Positions 22,346 through 33,779 of a DNA stretch of 64,000 nucleotides are shown piece after piece. Source of the DNA: Achatina immaculata (lineage: Eukaryota > Mollusca > Gastropoda > Stylommatophora > Achatinidae); contig CM019691.1 in NCBI GenBank assembly GCA_009760885.1, positions 30,684,314-30,748,313 of the forward strand, in the 5' to 3' direction. The translations under genes were made by a program, and so were the position numbers. A model generated the notes under the pieces. It was given only the letters and a program-made list of their open reading frames with translations. It was not told where the DNA came from and ran no database searches. How positions within the stretch are numbered: the first letter of the stretch is position 1; every line of letters starts with the position of its first letter.

Positions 22346-22602
22346 AAAAAGCTTAAATATTTTGGACACGTTAAACGTCATGAGAATTTAGAGAAGACAG
22401 TCTTGGCAGGGTTACATACTGGGAAAAAGAAATAGAGGAAGACCAAGGCGAAGATGGCTGCAAGACATCGTTGATGATCTGGCAAATGAATGCATCATCA
22501 GCAGGACATCTTGCTTACAACCGAGAGGTCTACAGGAGAGCTGTTAGGGAGGAACAGTTCTGCAAGGGACATGCAAATGACTGACTGACTGAGTAAAAAA
22601 GC
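22346..22602 (+). mobile_element. RTE-C 3' end with (TGAC)n tail
   Basis: The sequence runs from ttaaatattttggacacg through the KYFGH-type and glycine/arginine block to ctgcaagggacatgcaaatg and gactgactgactga. Small indels break the frame. It begins where the Tigger relic fades. Confidence 0.85.
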
Positions 22603-22691
22603 ACATAAAAGAAGACAAACAAAGCACAACAATTCACATCTGATGTTACGTCATTTCATTCTGAGCCAAGTGCAGAAGACAGCAACCCTTT

Positions 22692-23010
22692 ATCCTACAT
22701 TCATTCATTTGCATGTCCCTTGCGGAACTTTATCTCCCTAATACCACTCCTGTAGGCCTCTCGGTTGTGAGCACGATTGCCTTCTGCTGATGCATCCATT
22801 TGCAGAACATCAACGATGTCTTGCAGCCATCTTCGCCTTGGTCTTCTCTTTCTTTCTTTTTCTCATTATGTACCCTTCCAAAGACGGTTTTCTCTAGATT
22901 ATCATGACGTTTAATGTGTCCAAAATATTTAAGTTTTCTCTCTTTAATTTTCTTTACTAGCTAGCCTTCTTCAATATTAAGTTCCTGTAGTATGGATATA
23001 TTTAATTTTT
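22692..23010 (-). mobile_element. RTE-C 3' end, opposite orientation
   Basis: From (CATT)n and tttgcatgtcccttgcggaa this reads as the reverse of the preceding copy, extending to ttcctgtagtatggatat. Tail-to-tail arrangement with 22346-22602; about 90 bp separates them. Confidence 0.85.
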
Positions 23011-24344
23011 TTTTATCCTACAGTTCACAGCAAATTCACAGCAAAAACTTTTCAACACGCAATTCCACTGCACACTTCAAGACTTTTCTAAAGGTACGGC
23101 GGTATATTTATCGCGGGATTATTCTATTTATTAGTTATTTATTACTGAAAATACTGTGGCAACTTTATTTTCATTTCATGTCCTTTTTGAAGTTTCGAAG
23201 TTTGTGTGTTTTCCCTCCAACACCTTTTTCCCATAACGCCTGTTTTTTTTTTATAGCATGAATTTACACAACACGAGGTTTTTTATAACGAAAGTATAAT
23301 GCTGTAGGAAAACAGGCTGTACTTCAACAGACATCCACGAAATATTGCGTCTTTTCAAGGCAGCTTTTTCATTGGGAAACGATTTTGCTTCGAACATTTC
23401 CCCAGAGGAGGGTAGCAGCCATATTTATCTTCCAGAGTTTAAATAACGACACGGAACATGCATTACCAAGATCAGAAAAAGCATCATCTATGAAATTGCT
23501 TAAAGTTTTATGACTGGTGTGCATTCATGCAGGACACGTCGTTATCATGCGCTATCTGGCCATTTACTTGGCACGACGTTTTTTTATGCTTGAAAGTTAT
23601 GTTCTCTCTTTCTCTTCCCCTCTGTTTCTCTCTTCACCTCCTCTTTCTCTCTCCCACTCTCTCTTCCTCTCCCCTCTCTCCGTCTCTCTCCCTCCCTCTC
23701 TCTCCGTCCCTCTCTGTCTCTCGCTCTGTCTCTCTCTCTTTCTCCCCCCCCCCTCTCTCTTTTCTCGCCCTCTTAAATACGAATTTTTGAAAATAAGATC
23801 CGAAAATTTGTAGGATAAAATGAATGTTTAAAATAAAGAAATTATGTCAGTATACAAATAATGTAAAATATCGGACCTGTAAAATAAAGATTGCGAGGAA
23901 AAAGGGATGGCAAGATAATATTAAGGATCGAATGAAAAGACAGAGATATTAAAAAGGTACATCATGACAATTTACTCGTCATGCAAATGGAACGAAGCCT
24001 CTCTTTCGATACTTTGTAGCATTATTTTTTTAAAGTAATACGGGAGAGAAGCAAACAGATAAATGAAAGATAGTTTATTCTGTTCACTCCATTGTAAATC
24101 CCGTAGTTTTCATAACAATCTTATCATTTTATAAATATTTGCTACATTTCGATATAGGTTATGTATATATTTACTTGACATACAGTATCACTGATGATTA
24201 CATTTTCGGTTTACGGAATTATCACTTTACAGCAGTAGGGAAGGATTGGCCGGATAAGTACTGACACGGTCATTTGGTTTGACATAAGTGTGGAACAGAA
24301 TCCACTCATCACCCCACGTAAATCAAGGTTCTCTCCCTTGCCAC
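23011..24344. other. Intergenic DNA with a CT-rich tract
   Basis: The tract 23595-23770 is nearly all C and T. Open frames across it are low-complexity Ser/Leu/Pro. Nothing else is recognised. Confidence 0.5.
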
Positions 24345-24422
24345 GGAGTTTACGGACTGTGCTAGAGTTTACGGACTGTGCTAGAGTTTACGGACTGTGC
24401 TAGAGTTTACGGACTGTGTTGG
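24345..24422. repeat. 21-bp minisatellite, about 3.5 units
   Basis: gagtttacggactgtgctag plus a is repeated almost perfectly. Confidence 0.9.
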
Positions 24423-24527
24423 CATTCCCTTTCACAGTTATGGACTTGTCCGACGTGCGGTGATGATAGCCCCACAGCATTTCAACATTTTCATTTTATA
24501 GCACACTTCCGTTAACATCTTTCTCTG

Positions 24528-24650
24528 AAATCTTACACCCTTCTCGTGCCGTCTGGCGTCACATGGGCTCGCAGAGTGTCTCGACACGAGTCACTTATTC
24601 GCGGCGAGCCATTTCGATGGCTTATGGGTCAGTTTATTAGACTGGTTTAT
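24528..24650 (-). mobile_element. RTE-B-like 3' end (reverse)
   Basis: cttctcgtgccgtctggcgt followed by cacatgggctcgcagagtg parallels the RTE-B end (attctcgtgcc...gtcatatagggctcgcaaag in reverse). It is a diverged relative, about 120 bp. Confidence 0.5.
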
Positions 24651-25059
24651 ATTAGATACATTCCTTATCAACATAAAACTACGAAGTTTACAAGACATAA
24701 ATAACTGGTATTGCCGAATCTGTTAATGTGATGTGCTTTTAAACACTGCATAACGATTTCACAAAACGTTTTAATGAAAAACGAAAAGTCTTAATACAAA
24801 TTCAACAATACTGTTTCCTTTCCTTTCCTTTCCATTTCTTTTTTTTTTTTTTTGGAATGAACTATAACATTTATTTGCCATTAAAAGATACAGAGACATT
24901 TACAATCTGTATGAGATCATGACATTAAAGTGTATGACAGAAGAAAGGGACTCACAATAATAGTCTGAGCAATATCATGGGTTGATTTCTCTACTTCAAA
25001 CTTGTCTTTTTTTATTCCTGGAACTACGAGCTGATGCTCTTTGCAGCCGATGCTGTAAA

Positions 25060-25300
25060 GATACTGAGACACAGCGTCGTGTCGGCGTGGTAGCGGGCTA
25101 TGTCAGCTACTTTTTCTGTCCCGGAGTGCAGCTAAAAAGCAGGCGGTGTGCAGTACTTCTTTAGCAGACTCCACCACCATGAGGACTATGGCGATCCCTG
25201 CCCCGTTAGCCAGGCTGGGCCTAACACTGGGAGTACCAACGGAGAGGTGAGATAGGGTCTTGGTCAGCTATGGGTCGCTGACTGTCAGATCGAACAGTCT
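25060..25300 (+). repeat. R1 dispersed repeat, copy 1
   Basis: It shares with 32010-32330 the blocks agctaaaaagcag, cctgccccgttagccaggct-like sequence and agggtcttggtcagctatgg. No protein and no tRNA-like head were recognised. Confidence 0.65.
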
Positions 25301-25887
25301 TCGCCCCCCCCCCCCAACCTCCCCAACTTAAAGCATAAAACCCAAATATAACAGTTCATATTTCGACCTGTTAGTTTCTTATATATTAGATCGAATCAAA
25401 TAAAAGTTAAAAAATGTAAATAAACTTTCCGAAAGAAAAGATAGATTTCCCTTAATAATATCAACGTTAGCATCAAGTTCAGTGATTTCAGTAAGCACTG
25501 TCATGCCACTGTCTCTAAGAAGTAAACGGAGAATAGCACACATGAAGATGACGACCACGCAGGAGGCTACTCCATAGAAGATGTGCCTTTATCATCTTAT
25601 TCTTGTTAGCCAAAAGTCTGAACTCCTCGTGAAATATGTGCAGTGTTCGGCACTGAGTGCATGTGCAAGGCTCTACTCTACAACTGGGTTACGAAGTTCA
25701 AGACCGACATAATATGACGCTGAGAGTACTGGCAAGCACACAAAGGATGAGGTTCACTGGTAGATGAGAAGTCAGAGCAAAGGATTTTTTTTCTCTTACT
25801 GGAATTCAGGTGCTGGTTCACAAAGCAATGGAACAATATTGATAAATAAGGAATGTTATTTTTCCTGTACGAAATAATAACTTTCCT

Positions 25888-26045
25888 TACGTGGCTTTGT
25901 TGATACCCAGAATGTTACTGACTTCTGTGTTATGTGGCTTTGTTGATACTCAAAAATGTTACTGACTTCCGTGTTGCGTGGCTTTGTTGATACTCTGAAA
26001 TATTACTGACTTCCGTGTTACGTTGCTTTGTTGATGCTCAAATAG
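25888..26045. repeat. About 49-bp minisatellite, 3 units
   Basis: The repeating core is gtggctttgttgatactc, then atgttactgacttccgtgtt. Confidence 0.9.
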
Positions 26046-26181
26046 CAGCCCTCCAGAAAGTTTACTATTTTCAATGTTGTGTTATCTTATTCTGTCTGGA
26101 CAGTGTCAGGTAAAGTCTGCTTGTTCGGTTGTTCACAGAAATGGCACTGACAATGCTGACTATTGATTACAACCTCTCCCC

Positions 26182-26186
26182 CCCCC

Positions 26187-26231
<45 letters not shown>

Positions 26232-26478
26232 CCTTTAAGAGCCCAAGGGAGATGGGGTTTCCGCAAGGGTTTTCCACAAACACCTGTCGTACGCCTTTTT
26301 CCCCGCTCTTACTATTATTAACATCCTCTATTACTCAACATCCTTTCTGTTGTTCTTCTCCACGTCTCCTTTGGTCTACCCTTATTCCCGTAACCCCGAC
26401 GTATCCACCTCAATGCTAGTTTTGATGATGAGTCACCAGTCATCCGGAGTACATGTCCCAGCCATTTTATGCCCTTCT
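26182..26478 (-). mobile_element. RTE-A 3' fragment with (GA)n tail (reverse)
   Basis: A poly-C and (CT)n tract to about 26228 is followed by gaacctttaagagcccaagg and the C-terminal coding region up to about 26475. It is truncated and diverged. Confidence 0.85.
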
Positions 26479-26489
26479 CTATTACAAGG

Positions 26490-26625
26490 AGGATACTGAA
26501 AAGGTAAGTCTAATTTTTCATCTAATTTTGTTTGTTTGTTTTGTTTTTATCTTTTGTATTGTTTTTGTATTTGATCTTTGAGAAAGGATCTGCCGAAATA
26601 TTGGATTATTGTATTATAATTATTA
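26490..26625 (+). mobile_element. FB half element
   Basis: ttacaaggaggatactgaaa, a T-rich stretch and ctgccgaaatattggattat match one half of the FB family. The inverted partner is missing. Confidence 0.6.
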
Positions 26626-26639
26626 AAGAATATTAAAGA

Positions 26640-26990
26640 ATATTATGATGCCATAACAATTGGAAGTTATGAAATACCAGAGATTAGATATGCTGATGAC
26701 ACAGTATGACTGTCCACAACACAATAGATATGACACAGTATGTCTGCCCACAACACAATAGATATGACACAGTATGACTGCCCACAACACAATAGATATG
26801 CTGATGACACAGTATGACTGTCCACAACACAATAGATATGACACAGTATGACTGCCCACAACACAATAGATATGACACAGTATGACTGCCTACAATACAA
26901 TAGATATGACACAGTTTGACTGTCTACAACACAAAAAGGAATGGAAAAAAACTACTTATATCAGTCCGTAAGAATAAACCATAGCTTTGC
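26640..26990 (+). mobile_element. RTE-C reverse transcriptase palm fragment expanded by a minisatellite
   Basis: gaagttatgaaataccagag encodes the sequence before the catalytic box (YEIPEIRYADDTV), as in the 52.6-kb copy. The YADD segment is then repeated in tandem. After the array the LINE sequence resumes with acaaaaaggaatgg, corresponding to TQKGM-EK. Confidence 0.75.
26686..26934. repeat. 34/40-bp minisatellite derived from RT motif C, 7 units
   Basis: Units start agatatg(ctgatg)acacag and end cacaacacaat. Two units keep the six-base ctgatg that completes YADD; five lack it. The minus-strand open frames of repeated SYCVISI-type sequence are artefacts of this array. Confidence 0.9.
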
Positions 26991-27014
26991 TTTTGTGAAC
27001 AAGCTGAACTGTTC

Positions 27015-27170
27015 TAGTGTTAAATGTGAAGGGTCTGGTGGAGTGAACTGATATACTTAGGAACACTGCTAAATGTCAAGGGTCTGGTGGAGTGAACTAA
27101 TATACTTAGGAACACTGTTAAATGTCAAGGGTCTGGTGGAGTGAACTGATATACTTAGGAACACTATTCA
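27015..27170. repeat. About 50-bp minisatellite, 3 units
   Basis: The core is aaatgtcaagggtctggtgg followed by agtgaactgatatacttagg. Confidence 0.9.
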
Positions 27171-28616
27171 AGAATTTAGATACTAAAGGTTGATCTGTAA
27201 TATTTTCTCCTACAAGTTTGTTTCTTGTTACACAAGTAGAAATAGCTGACACCCATGCACTCAACTCCACCACTAGACAATAGCAACACAGGAGAAATCA
27301 CAGGCAATCTTCCAACAGAACCCAATGTTGAGTCATTCAACAAGAAGGTAATTGTACAACTAGTTAACAAGTTTATTTATGAGGAAAAATGGAAGCTGAC
27401 CGATGAGGATGGAAGATTCAAGAATTTGAATATGACGGGCTCTACTCCCCGCCAAGAACTCAGTTTACCGTGCGGGGAGGAAGTGGACAATTCTAATAGC
27501 TAGGATAGGGCTACCATCATTAAAAAATCAAACAAAATGTTGCCATACTTACTTAACATCGGAATACCTCAAGTGTAAAAAAAATCCACACATCAGCAAC
27601 CACAACTAGTAATCTCACATCTGCAACCACAACTAGTAAGCTCACATCAGCAACCACAAGTAATAAGCTCACATCAGACCAAAAAGGTAAAAGACTGCCA
27701 TCAACAATAACTGAGCTCACATTCTATACTGACAACTTCCATTACTGTTCAGCCATAGGAAGGACAGCAATTATTACTTTCACTACATGAGGCGAAATCG
27801 CTGAATAACTGTTATACACGTCGCCCAGAATACATCAAGTCATTATTTAAAAAAAACCGACTGAACAAGTCTATAAAAATCTCCCTATCACAACATTCTG
27901 AACACACTGATCAAGCATGAACATCTTCCTAGGTAGTCTTCATGCTAACATGACCTACTGGGCTCTACATAATCCTAATCATCAGTTATCCTGCTTGGTC
28001 AGCTCTATCTCTTTTATATTACTAGGATATTCTCAGCCCCTATCTAGAAGCTTCTGTCTCGAGAAGTCTTAACCTTTTTTTTTTTTTTAAAGACGACGAA
28101 AACAACAGGCCGTGACCCGGTGGTACTGCAAACTGGACCCGTAACGAGATGTAGACCTTACCCCAGGCATTCAATGTGCAGGGCAGGCCTCAGGTACATC
28201 GTTTGTTCCAAAATAAACAAAGTATAATTCTACAAAGCGTAGAACTACACTTTGATCTTAGCCGTGAGAAACATTGTTTACTTAACCTTCAACTGCTGTG
28301 AAAATCTTAGTTTCTAACAAAAATTTTTTCTGCCCAAATGAACAGTTTGTTGTGACTGTTTTTAACATTACTCCGAGCCAACAGTCACTTTTTCACCAGA
28401 ATTGTGTCTAAGTTGGCGTCAAAACATGATCTATAACATCCCAGTAGGACAGTTATTGATTTTTCTTCGTCCGTAGGTCATTGAAAGTTCACATTCGCCA
28501 GGGGAAACAATTCATAAGTTGTCACGATATAACAAAATTATGTCCCTTAGATTAAGCAATCTAGCTTTTTATTTCTACACTTCTGTCGCAAGAACAGCAA
28601 GAGCAAAACCTTTATC
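27171..28616. other. Intergenic DNA with a short tandem repeat
   Basis: 27588-27680 holds three units of a roughly 30-bp repeat around cacatcagcaaccacaac. A frame at 27255-27503 encodes a hydrophilic 82-residue stretch (MHSTPPLDNSNTGEITGN and onward) that I do not recognise; it could be chance. No gene is called. Confidence 0.4.
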
Positions 28617-28769
28617 TTAATGCAAAGAATTTAGAGAAGACGGTCTTGGAGAGGAAACCAAGGCGAAGATGGCTGCAAAGACATCGTTGATGATCTGCGA
28701 ATGGACGCATCAGCAGCAGGGCATCTTGTTTACAACCGAGAGGCCAACAGGAGAGCTGTTAGGGAGGCA
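28617..28769 (+). mobile_element. RTE-C 3' end, left of the nested Penelope-like element
   Basis: tttagagaagacggtcttgg, the reading for RRWLQRHR-like and DASAAGHL-type sequence and gagagctgttagggaggca mark the RTE-C C-terminus. It is cut by the Penelope-like insertion and resumes at 30079. Confidence 0.85.
28757..28769. repeat. 13-bp target-site duplication, left copy
   Basis: tgttagggaggca, repeated at 30079-30091. Confidence 0.85.
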
Positions 28770-29182
28770 GAATGTATAAAATCGGAAAAAAGTAGGAGCA
28801 GCTTTATTACTTAACGATTACAAAGTTGTGACGTTTCGGCGTGAGCCTTAATCATACAAAAACATACAGGACGAAGAAATAGAGAGAGGAGATAAAGTAT
28901 AGATTCACATGAATACTGTTTAAAAAAATTTTTTTTTAAAGGAGTACTTAGCTGTAAATTGTAAGGCGTGTCTTGCATCTTTTGCAAACGATGACATATA
29001 TCACATTTCGGGACTCGCATGTGAATCCCTCATGAAGAGTGAGGATAGTTTTGGGAAAGGTGATTGTTTTCGTTTTCCAAACTACAGGGCAGGTAACGCA
29101 GCGGGGGCGGTTACATTTTCTGGTGTCAACATATGTAAGGCTCTGCTTCAAGTGGCTGTGGACGAGGATGTCCTTAAGGTTT

Positions 29183-29501
29183 GGCTCACGTTTGCGAGTC
29201 CCGAAATGTGATATATGTCATCGTTTGCAAAAGATGCAGGATAACATATATCGGTGAGACTGGCCTCAGATTAGGGGACCGCATGCAAAAACATCTGTAC
29301 GACATCGCTCAGCATGCTTCGAAACCAGTCCCAAATCATTTCAATGGCCCCAACCACAGAGGCAAATCTGATTTTCTGGTAACAGCCATTAAACAATGTC
29401 ACGCAGATGACACAACCCGCCTGGCACTTGAGAACCGCTGCATTCAAAATTATGGGACGCTGGAACCACATGGGTTAACCTCGCTGTTTAGTTACACGTA
29501 A
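29183..29501 (+). pseudogene. GIY-YIG endonuclease domain of a Penelope-like element (5'-truncated)
   Basis: The frame encodes CESRNVIYVIVCKRCRITYI followed by GETGLRLGDRMQKHL. This is the GIY-YIG arrangement (VIY, then about ten residues, then YIG), with the Arg downstream that is normally catalytic. It continues to LALENRCIQNYGTLEPHGL, the usual C-terminal end of Penelope-family proteins, and stops at 29499-29501. In complete elements this nuclease follows a reverse transcriptase and nicks the target. Here only the endonuclease remains, so it is not an autonomous gene. Confidence 0.85.
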
Positions 29502-29930
29502 CATCATCTTCTTCAATCATTATAGTACCTCTCCACTAAATCCACCCCTTCTTACTTTTCAAACTTCCTCACAGCATCACTCTGCAACCCCGCTATTTTC
29601 TCTGCAACCCCTCTTCTCTGCAACCCCTCTTCCCCAATCACCTGTTTCAATTTCTCCTAGCTGGGCCAGTAGTGCGTTACTCTCTCTTTCCCCTCCCCGG
29701 TTCCCCATCCACCACCCCCAGTTACAATCCACCGACCACATGTCACAGGTCTCTATTTAAACAATTTCCACGTCCTGCCAGATCCATTCCTGACACACAC
29801 CACCGGACAAGCCACACCTTGCAATTTACAGCTAAGTACTCCTTAAAAAAAATTTTTTTTTATTTAAACAGTATTCATGTGAATCTATACTTTATCTCCT
29901 CTCTCTATTTCTTCGTCCTGTATGTTTTTG

Positions 29931-29965
29931 TATGATTAAGGCTCACGCCGAAACGTCACAACTTT
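29931..29965 (+). other. Hammerhead-ribozyme-like segment of the Penelope-like terminus
   Basis: tgattaaggctcacgccgaaacgtcacaa (29933-29961, quoted in two parts: tgattaaggctcac, gccgaaacgtcacaa) shows a GGC/GCC stem, GAAA, then cgtc. The sequence ttgt before and acaa after can pair. The box in place of CUGAUGA has eight bases rather than seven, so activity is uncertain. Mirror copy at about 28830-28855. Confidence 0.4.
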
Positions 29966-30078
29966 GTAATCGTTAAGTAATAAAGCTGCTCCTACTTTTT
30001 CCCGATTTTATACATTCTGGTATCACAGCTTTACTGCAGTGCTTAGTGTATAGTTGTATAATTATACACCAATTACTG

Positions 30079-30114
30079 TGTTAGGGAGGCAAAGTCCCGC
30101 AAGGGACATTAAAA
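30079..30114 (+). mobile_element. RTE-C 3' tail, right of the Penelope-like element
   Basis: tgttagggaggca, then aagtcccgcaagggacat and aaaatgactgac, continues the LINE interrupted at 28769. The second copy of the 13-bp target duplication is 30079-30091. Confidence 0.85.
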
Positions 30115-30270
30115 TGACTGACTCTATATTTTTCATTTATATGTTCTCATCTTACTTTCTGCTATTCTTGTTTCTGCCCACTTTCCTAACTTTATCTTTT
30201 TTTGTAAAACTGAACCATACACCTCTATCTACATTCAGTACATCCCAGTCATCGCCAGCATCTTTCCTCA
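30115..30270 (+). mobile_element. FB half element
   Basis: atgttctcatcttactttct through aaaactgaaccatacacctc to ctacattcag matches the outward half of the FB family. The partner half is missing. Confidence 0.7.
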
Positions 30271-30474
30271 GTAATCGAAGTCAATGGCTTCGTCTGCGTT
30301 TCTGTCATTAATGTGTTATTTCTCATGGTGTTTGCCAAAAATATTCGTTACAACGGATTACAATATTACTTTGAAAAAGACACTGACGGCTTAGCCGTTG
30401 ACAGGAGTATACATGTTGTTTGTTAACTGAAAAAGAAATAAGAGCTGAGATTGTTGTTTTACCTTACCGTTGTC

Positions 30475-30735
30475 TTCAGCTCTTAAGAGCATAACAATAC
30501 TCACTGGCTTTTAAGAGCATAACCATACTCACTGACTCTTAAGAGCATAACAATGCTCACTGTCTCTTAAGAGCATAACAATACTCACTGAATCTTAAGA
30601 GCATAACCATACCCAATGGCTCTTAAGAGCATAACAATACTCACTGGCTCTTAAGAGCATAATCATACTCATTGGCTCTTAAGAGCATAAGCATACTCAC
30701 TGACTCTTAAGAGCATAACCATACTCACTGGCTGA
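30475..30735. repeat. 28-bp minisatellite, 9 units
   Basis: The unit is ctcttaagagcataacaata followed by ctcactgg, with small variants. Each unit contains the palindrome ctcttaagag. Confidence 0.95.
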
Positions 30736-32009
30736 TAGAACATGTGTTTTCAGCAGATACCTTTCTCCATTCTGCCTCCTGCCTCATTCATGTCCCCACA
30801 AACAAGTTATACTCCGTATGTTTCTATAAATATTGTTTATAAGCCAGAAAGTAAAGTAGCTGGGGTTTTATTTTAGATCGTTTTTTCCTCCGTTCTGAAA
30901 GGAATAATAATATTTCTTAGCTATTTTTGTCATAAAAGAGCATTTAGCCTGTGAGCTAGAAATATTAAAAAAATCCCCCAGTAATCTTGTTTGAATCTCC
31001 AGCTCGTTGGGGCATTTGTATGACTGTATTCCGCTTCGCAAGAGCATTCAATCGGCTGCTACAACAAAGGGAAAAGAGGAAGCCACAAATGTTCTAAATC
31101 TTCCATTTTAACAAAATATCCAAGAAAAAAAAAAAGATCCGAAATCGATGACAGAAACGTTTTCGCTTCAAGTGATACCATGTATAGTTATTATGTTTGG
31201 TTGCATGACTAGAATGACGAAATGTGGAAAATACGAACATAAATTTGAATTCAAATGAAAACGAGTGAAAAAAAAAACAGCTTGTGATCCTTGAGCAGAG
31301 AAACATATGAAAGAGGATACGAATAATAATAAATCATATCGCTGTAACATAAATTAAGTTAAATTTGACACTAAAAGAATTGAAAATAATCGATTTCCTT
31401 ATCAAAACAAGTCGTATATTTGGTTATATAATTAGAAAGCAAAATATATTTTTTGATCACGGGAGAGTATTTCAAGCACTACGTTAAAGATACACCAAGG
31501 AGGGCGTCGGGAATGTAATATTTCCTTTCTTTCTTTCTTTCTTTCTTTCTTTTTTTCTTTTTTCATGTTCATCCATTTGTTTCTTATATGCTTTTGTCTT
31601 GGTCTTCTTTGGCATCGCTGGATTATTTCTGAAATATTCCTCAAACTAAATCATTATGTCATGGGTTCTTTTCAATTATTTTTTTCCTGGCTTTCACTAT
31701 TCGTTTTTTTTCCCTGACGAATTTATTTCTGTCTCTGGTTTCTGTAATAAGTATTCTATTGTACATCCTTTTGTTTTGGTGGCCTTATTTCACTTCACAC
31801 CCTTGGTGTAAGTTTCTGGAGGTATTTCCCTGGATCTGCTTAGCTATTTAATTACAGAGCTTGCTTTTAGAGATATACCCAAAGTTAGATTCGATTTCGA
31901 ATTCAGTCATTTAGAGTACTCAGTATTCTTCTTCTTCCTCGTTTCTTCTTCTTCTTCTTCACGACTTCTTCTTCTTCTTGGAAATTTCGAGTTTGTGTTT
32001 TTACACTAG
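30736..32009. other. Intergenic DNA
   Basis: A (CTTT)n tract lies at 31526-31552 and TTC clusters at 31925-31980. No gene is recognised. Confidence 0.5.
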
Positions 32010-32330
32010 ATAAGATGAATGTATTGAGACAACCCCGGATGGGATCGGAAGAGGATTCTGGGAGTGGGGGTAGGGTTCTTTCCCTTAGTGGAGCTAAAAA
32101 GCAGAGGTGTACAATGCTTCTTTACAGGCTCCCTCGCTCCGAGGACTACGCGATTCCTGTCCCGTTAGCTAGGCTAGAACGATTACTGAGGTTACAAACG
32201 GAGAGTTGGGACAGGGTCTTGGTCAGCTATGGTTCACTAACCTTGACGCTGGCATGTCAGCTATGGGGCCCTGGTTGCCAATCCGACAATGTCTTCGTTC
32301 CCATCCGTATTTGAAAGAATACTTAAAAAC
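32010..32330 (+). repeat. R1 dispersed repeat, copy 2 (most complete)
   Basis: It contains agctaaaaagcagaggtgta, cctgtcccgttagctaggct and agggtcttggtcagctatgg, shared with 25060-25300 and, reversed, with 38920-39050. The 99-codon open frame across it is not conserved in the other copies, so I do not call a protein. Confidence 0.7.
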
Positions 32331-32439
32331 TGGCATTCGGTGCGTTCTTTCATCATAACTTTCATGTTCACAATTCACTTTTCTATGAGACATGAAATGA
32401 CATTTTAGATTTATTAGTGTCTGTTGTTCTTTAGAAATT

Positions 32440-32500
32440 TGGCGAACTATCATGGTGACGTTTAACGACACGGTAAGGATGTAAGATGTAAGATTGTTCT
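32440..32500 (+). mobile_element. RTE-B 3' terminus
   Basis: tttggcgaactatcatggtg, then gacgtttaacgacacggtaa and atgtaagatgtaagat match the RTE-B UTR and tail. Confidence 0.7.
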
Positions 32501-33059
32501 TTACTATTGTTGACTATCTACGGCTTATGATGAAGATTAATACTATTTCCATCCTAATCATGTTCACTTTCCTCATTAAGTTCACGTTCTTGCAGGAGCG
32601 ATTCTTGAACAAAAATCTCTTGCTATCCATGATATAACCGAATAACACGAGATGTCGTTCATTCGTAGTGTACTACATAAGACTTCACTATATTTTGTTT
32701 TGTCAAGAGCGTTTGCCTCTCATTGTTTCTCAGTAGCCCTAATCGTCTTTCACTGCATTCTGTATTTCATACAGTTCAAAGGGATCGCGTTTTGTCTATT
32801 GAAATCTTGATTTCCCGTGTTTTCTGTTTTGTCAACTTTAGATTAGAATTTATCATAGAATTAATCGATTCTTTCATCTTCATATTAATGGTTACGCACC
32901 TGTATAACGGTTACGTGAATGACTTTGATCTTGGTCATTAACTTTACAGAACTGTTTATGAATCAGCAACCATGCGCGGCTGGTGTGGTTTATAAACATG
33001 AGAGAATGGTTGTCCCAGCTATCTAGCTACACATGCAGCTCATGGATCATTTGCAGGTT
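32501..33059. other. Intergenic DNA
   Basis: Short T-rich open frames only. Nothing is recognised. Confidence 0.4.
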
Positions 33060-33362
33060 GGACAACCTGCTTTGTAGTATCTTCTCTTGTTGTTGTTGTT
33101 ATTGTTGTACTTATTATTCTTCTTTTCCTCCTCCTTTTCATTCTTCTTCCTCCTCCTCCACCTCTTCTTTCTTCTTTTTTCCTCCCTCTCCTCCTCTCCT
33201 TCTTCTTATTTCTCTTCTCTTCCTCCTCCTCCTTAATTTTGTTCTGTCTCCTCATCCTCCTCCTTATTCTTCTTTTTCTTTCTCCTCCTCTTCATCCTCT
33301 TTTCTCTTCTTTCTCGTCCTCCTCTTCTTCCTCCTGCTTCTCCTCCTCCTTCTCCTTCGTTT
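33060..33362. repeat. 300-bp polypyrimidine tract
   Basis: Almost entirely TTC, TCC and TTG triplets. The Ser/Phe/Leu-rich open frames on + and Arg/Lys/Glu-rich ones on - are low-complexity artefacts. Confidence 0.9.
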
Positions 33363-33779
33363 ACAGGTGGCTATAACAGGCGAGTGTCTCTATTAATTAT
33401 GTTATTTCCTTCAGGGTCTTTTTCATCTCAGAAGTCAGCTTTATAAAGCCACGCTATGAGAAAACTCTATCCTTGTATTAAGTTAATATTCCCCTCTTTA
33501 ATTTACTTTAATGGATATTATGAAACTTTGTGGTTTATCGTCTTTCAAAGTTCTCTAAAGGTTTTTTTCGTGAGGTTAATAAATAATAATTAAAAAAAAT
33601 ATTATGTCAGCTTCTTCGAGGATATCTTCAGAAAACCTTACAACTGTTCGTGGACTCCTACCATTATGGGAAGAGCCAAATCTCAGTATTGACTAAAGCT
33701 TCTATCTAATTACTGTCTGTGATCACGTTCACATAATCGCACTGATCCTTCATACAACATAACAGATGAACTTTTCATT

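Larger units (their letters stand above)
28770..30078. mobile_element. Penelope-like element, head-to-head inverted composite
   Basis: The left part (28771-29180) is a minus-strand copy. It starts at the terminal sequence aatgtataaaatcgg, passes the hammerhead-like motif and the 3' UTR, and jumps over about 600 bp of the endonuclease into coding sequence with CNRPRCVTCPVVW and CESRNVIYVIVCKRC. The right part (29183-30016) is a plus-strand copy with the full GIY-YIG domain, the 3' UTR and the same terminus, then about 62 bp more. Both halves share cgagtcccgaaatgtgatat exactly. RT is absent from both. The whole sits inside RTE-C with a 13-bp duplication. Confidence 0.85.

Noticed and set aside
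26623..26912. Minus-strand frames with repeated SYCVISIVLWAV-type sequence, resembling a membrane protein
   Set aside because: They arise from the 34/40-bp minisatellite made of RTE-C plus-strand sequence.
32983..33396. 137-codon Ser/Phe/Leu-rich frame and its Arg/Lys-rich reverse
   Set aside because: Low-complexity polypyrimidine tract.
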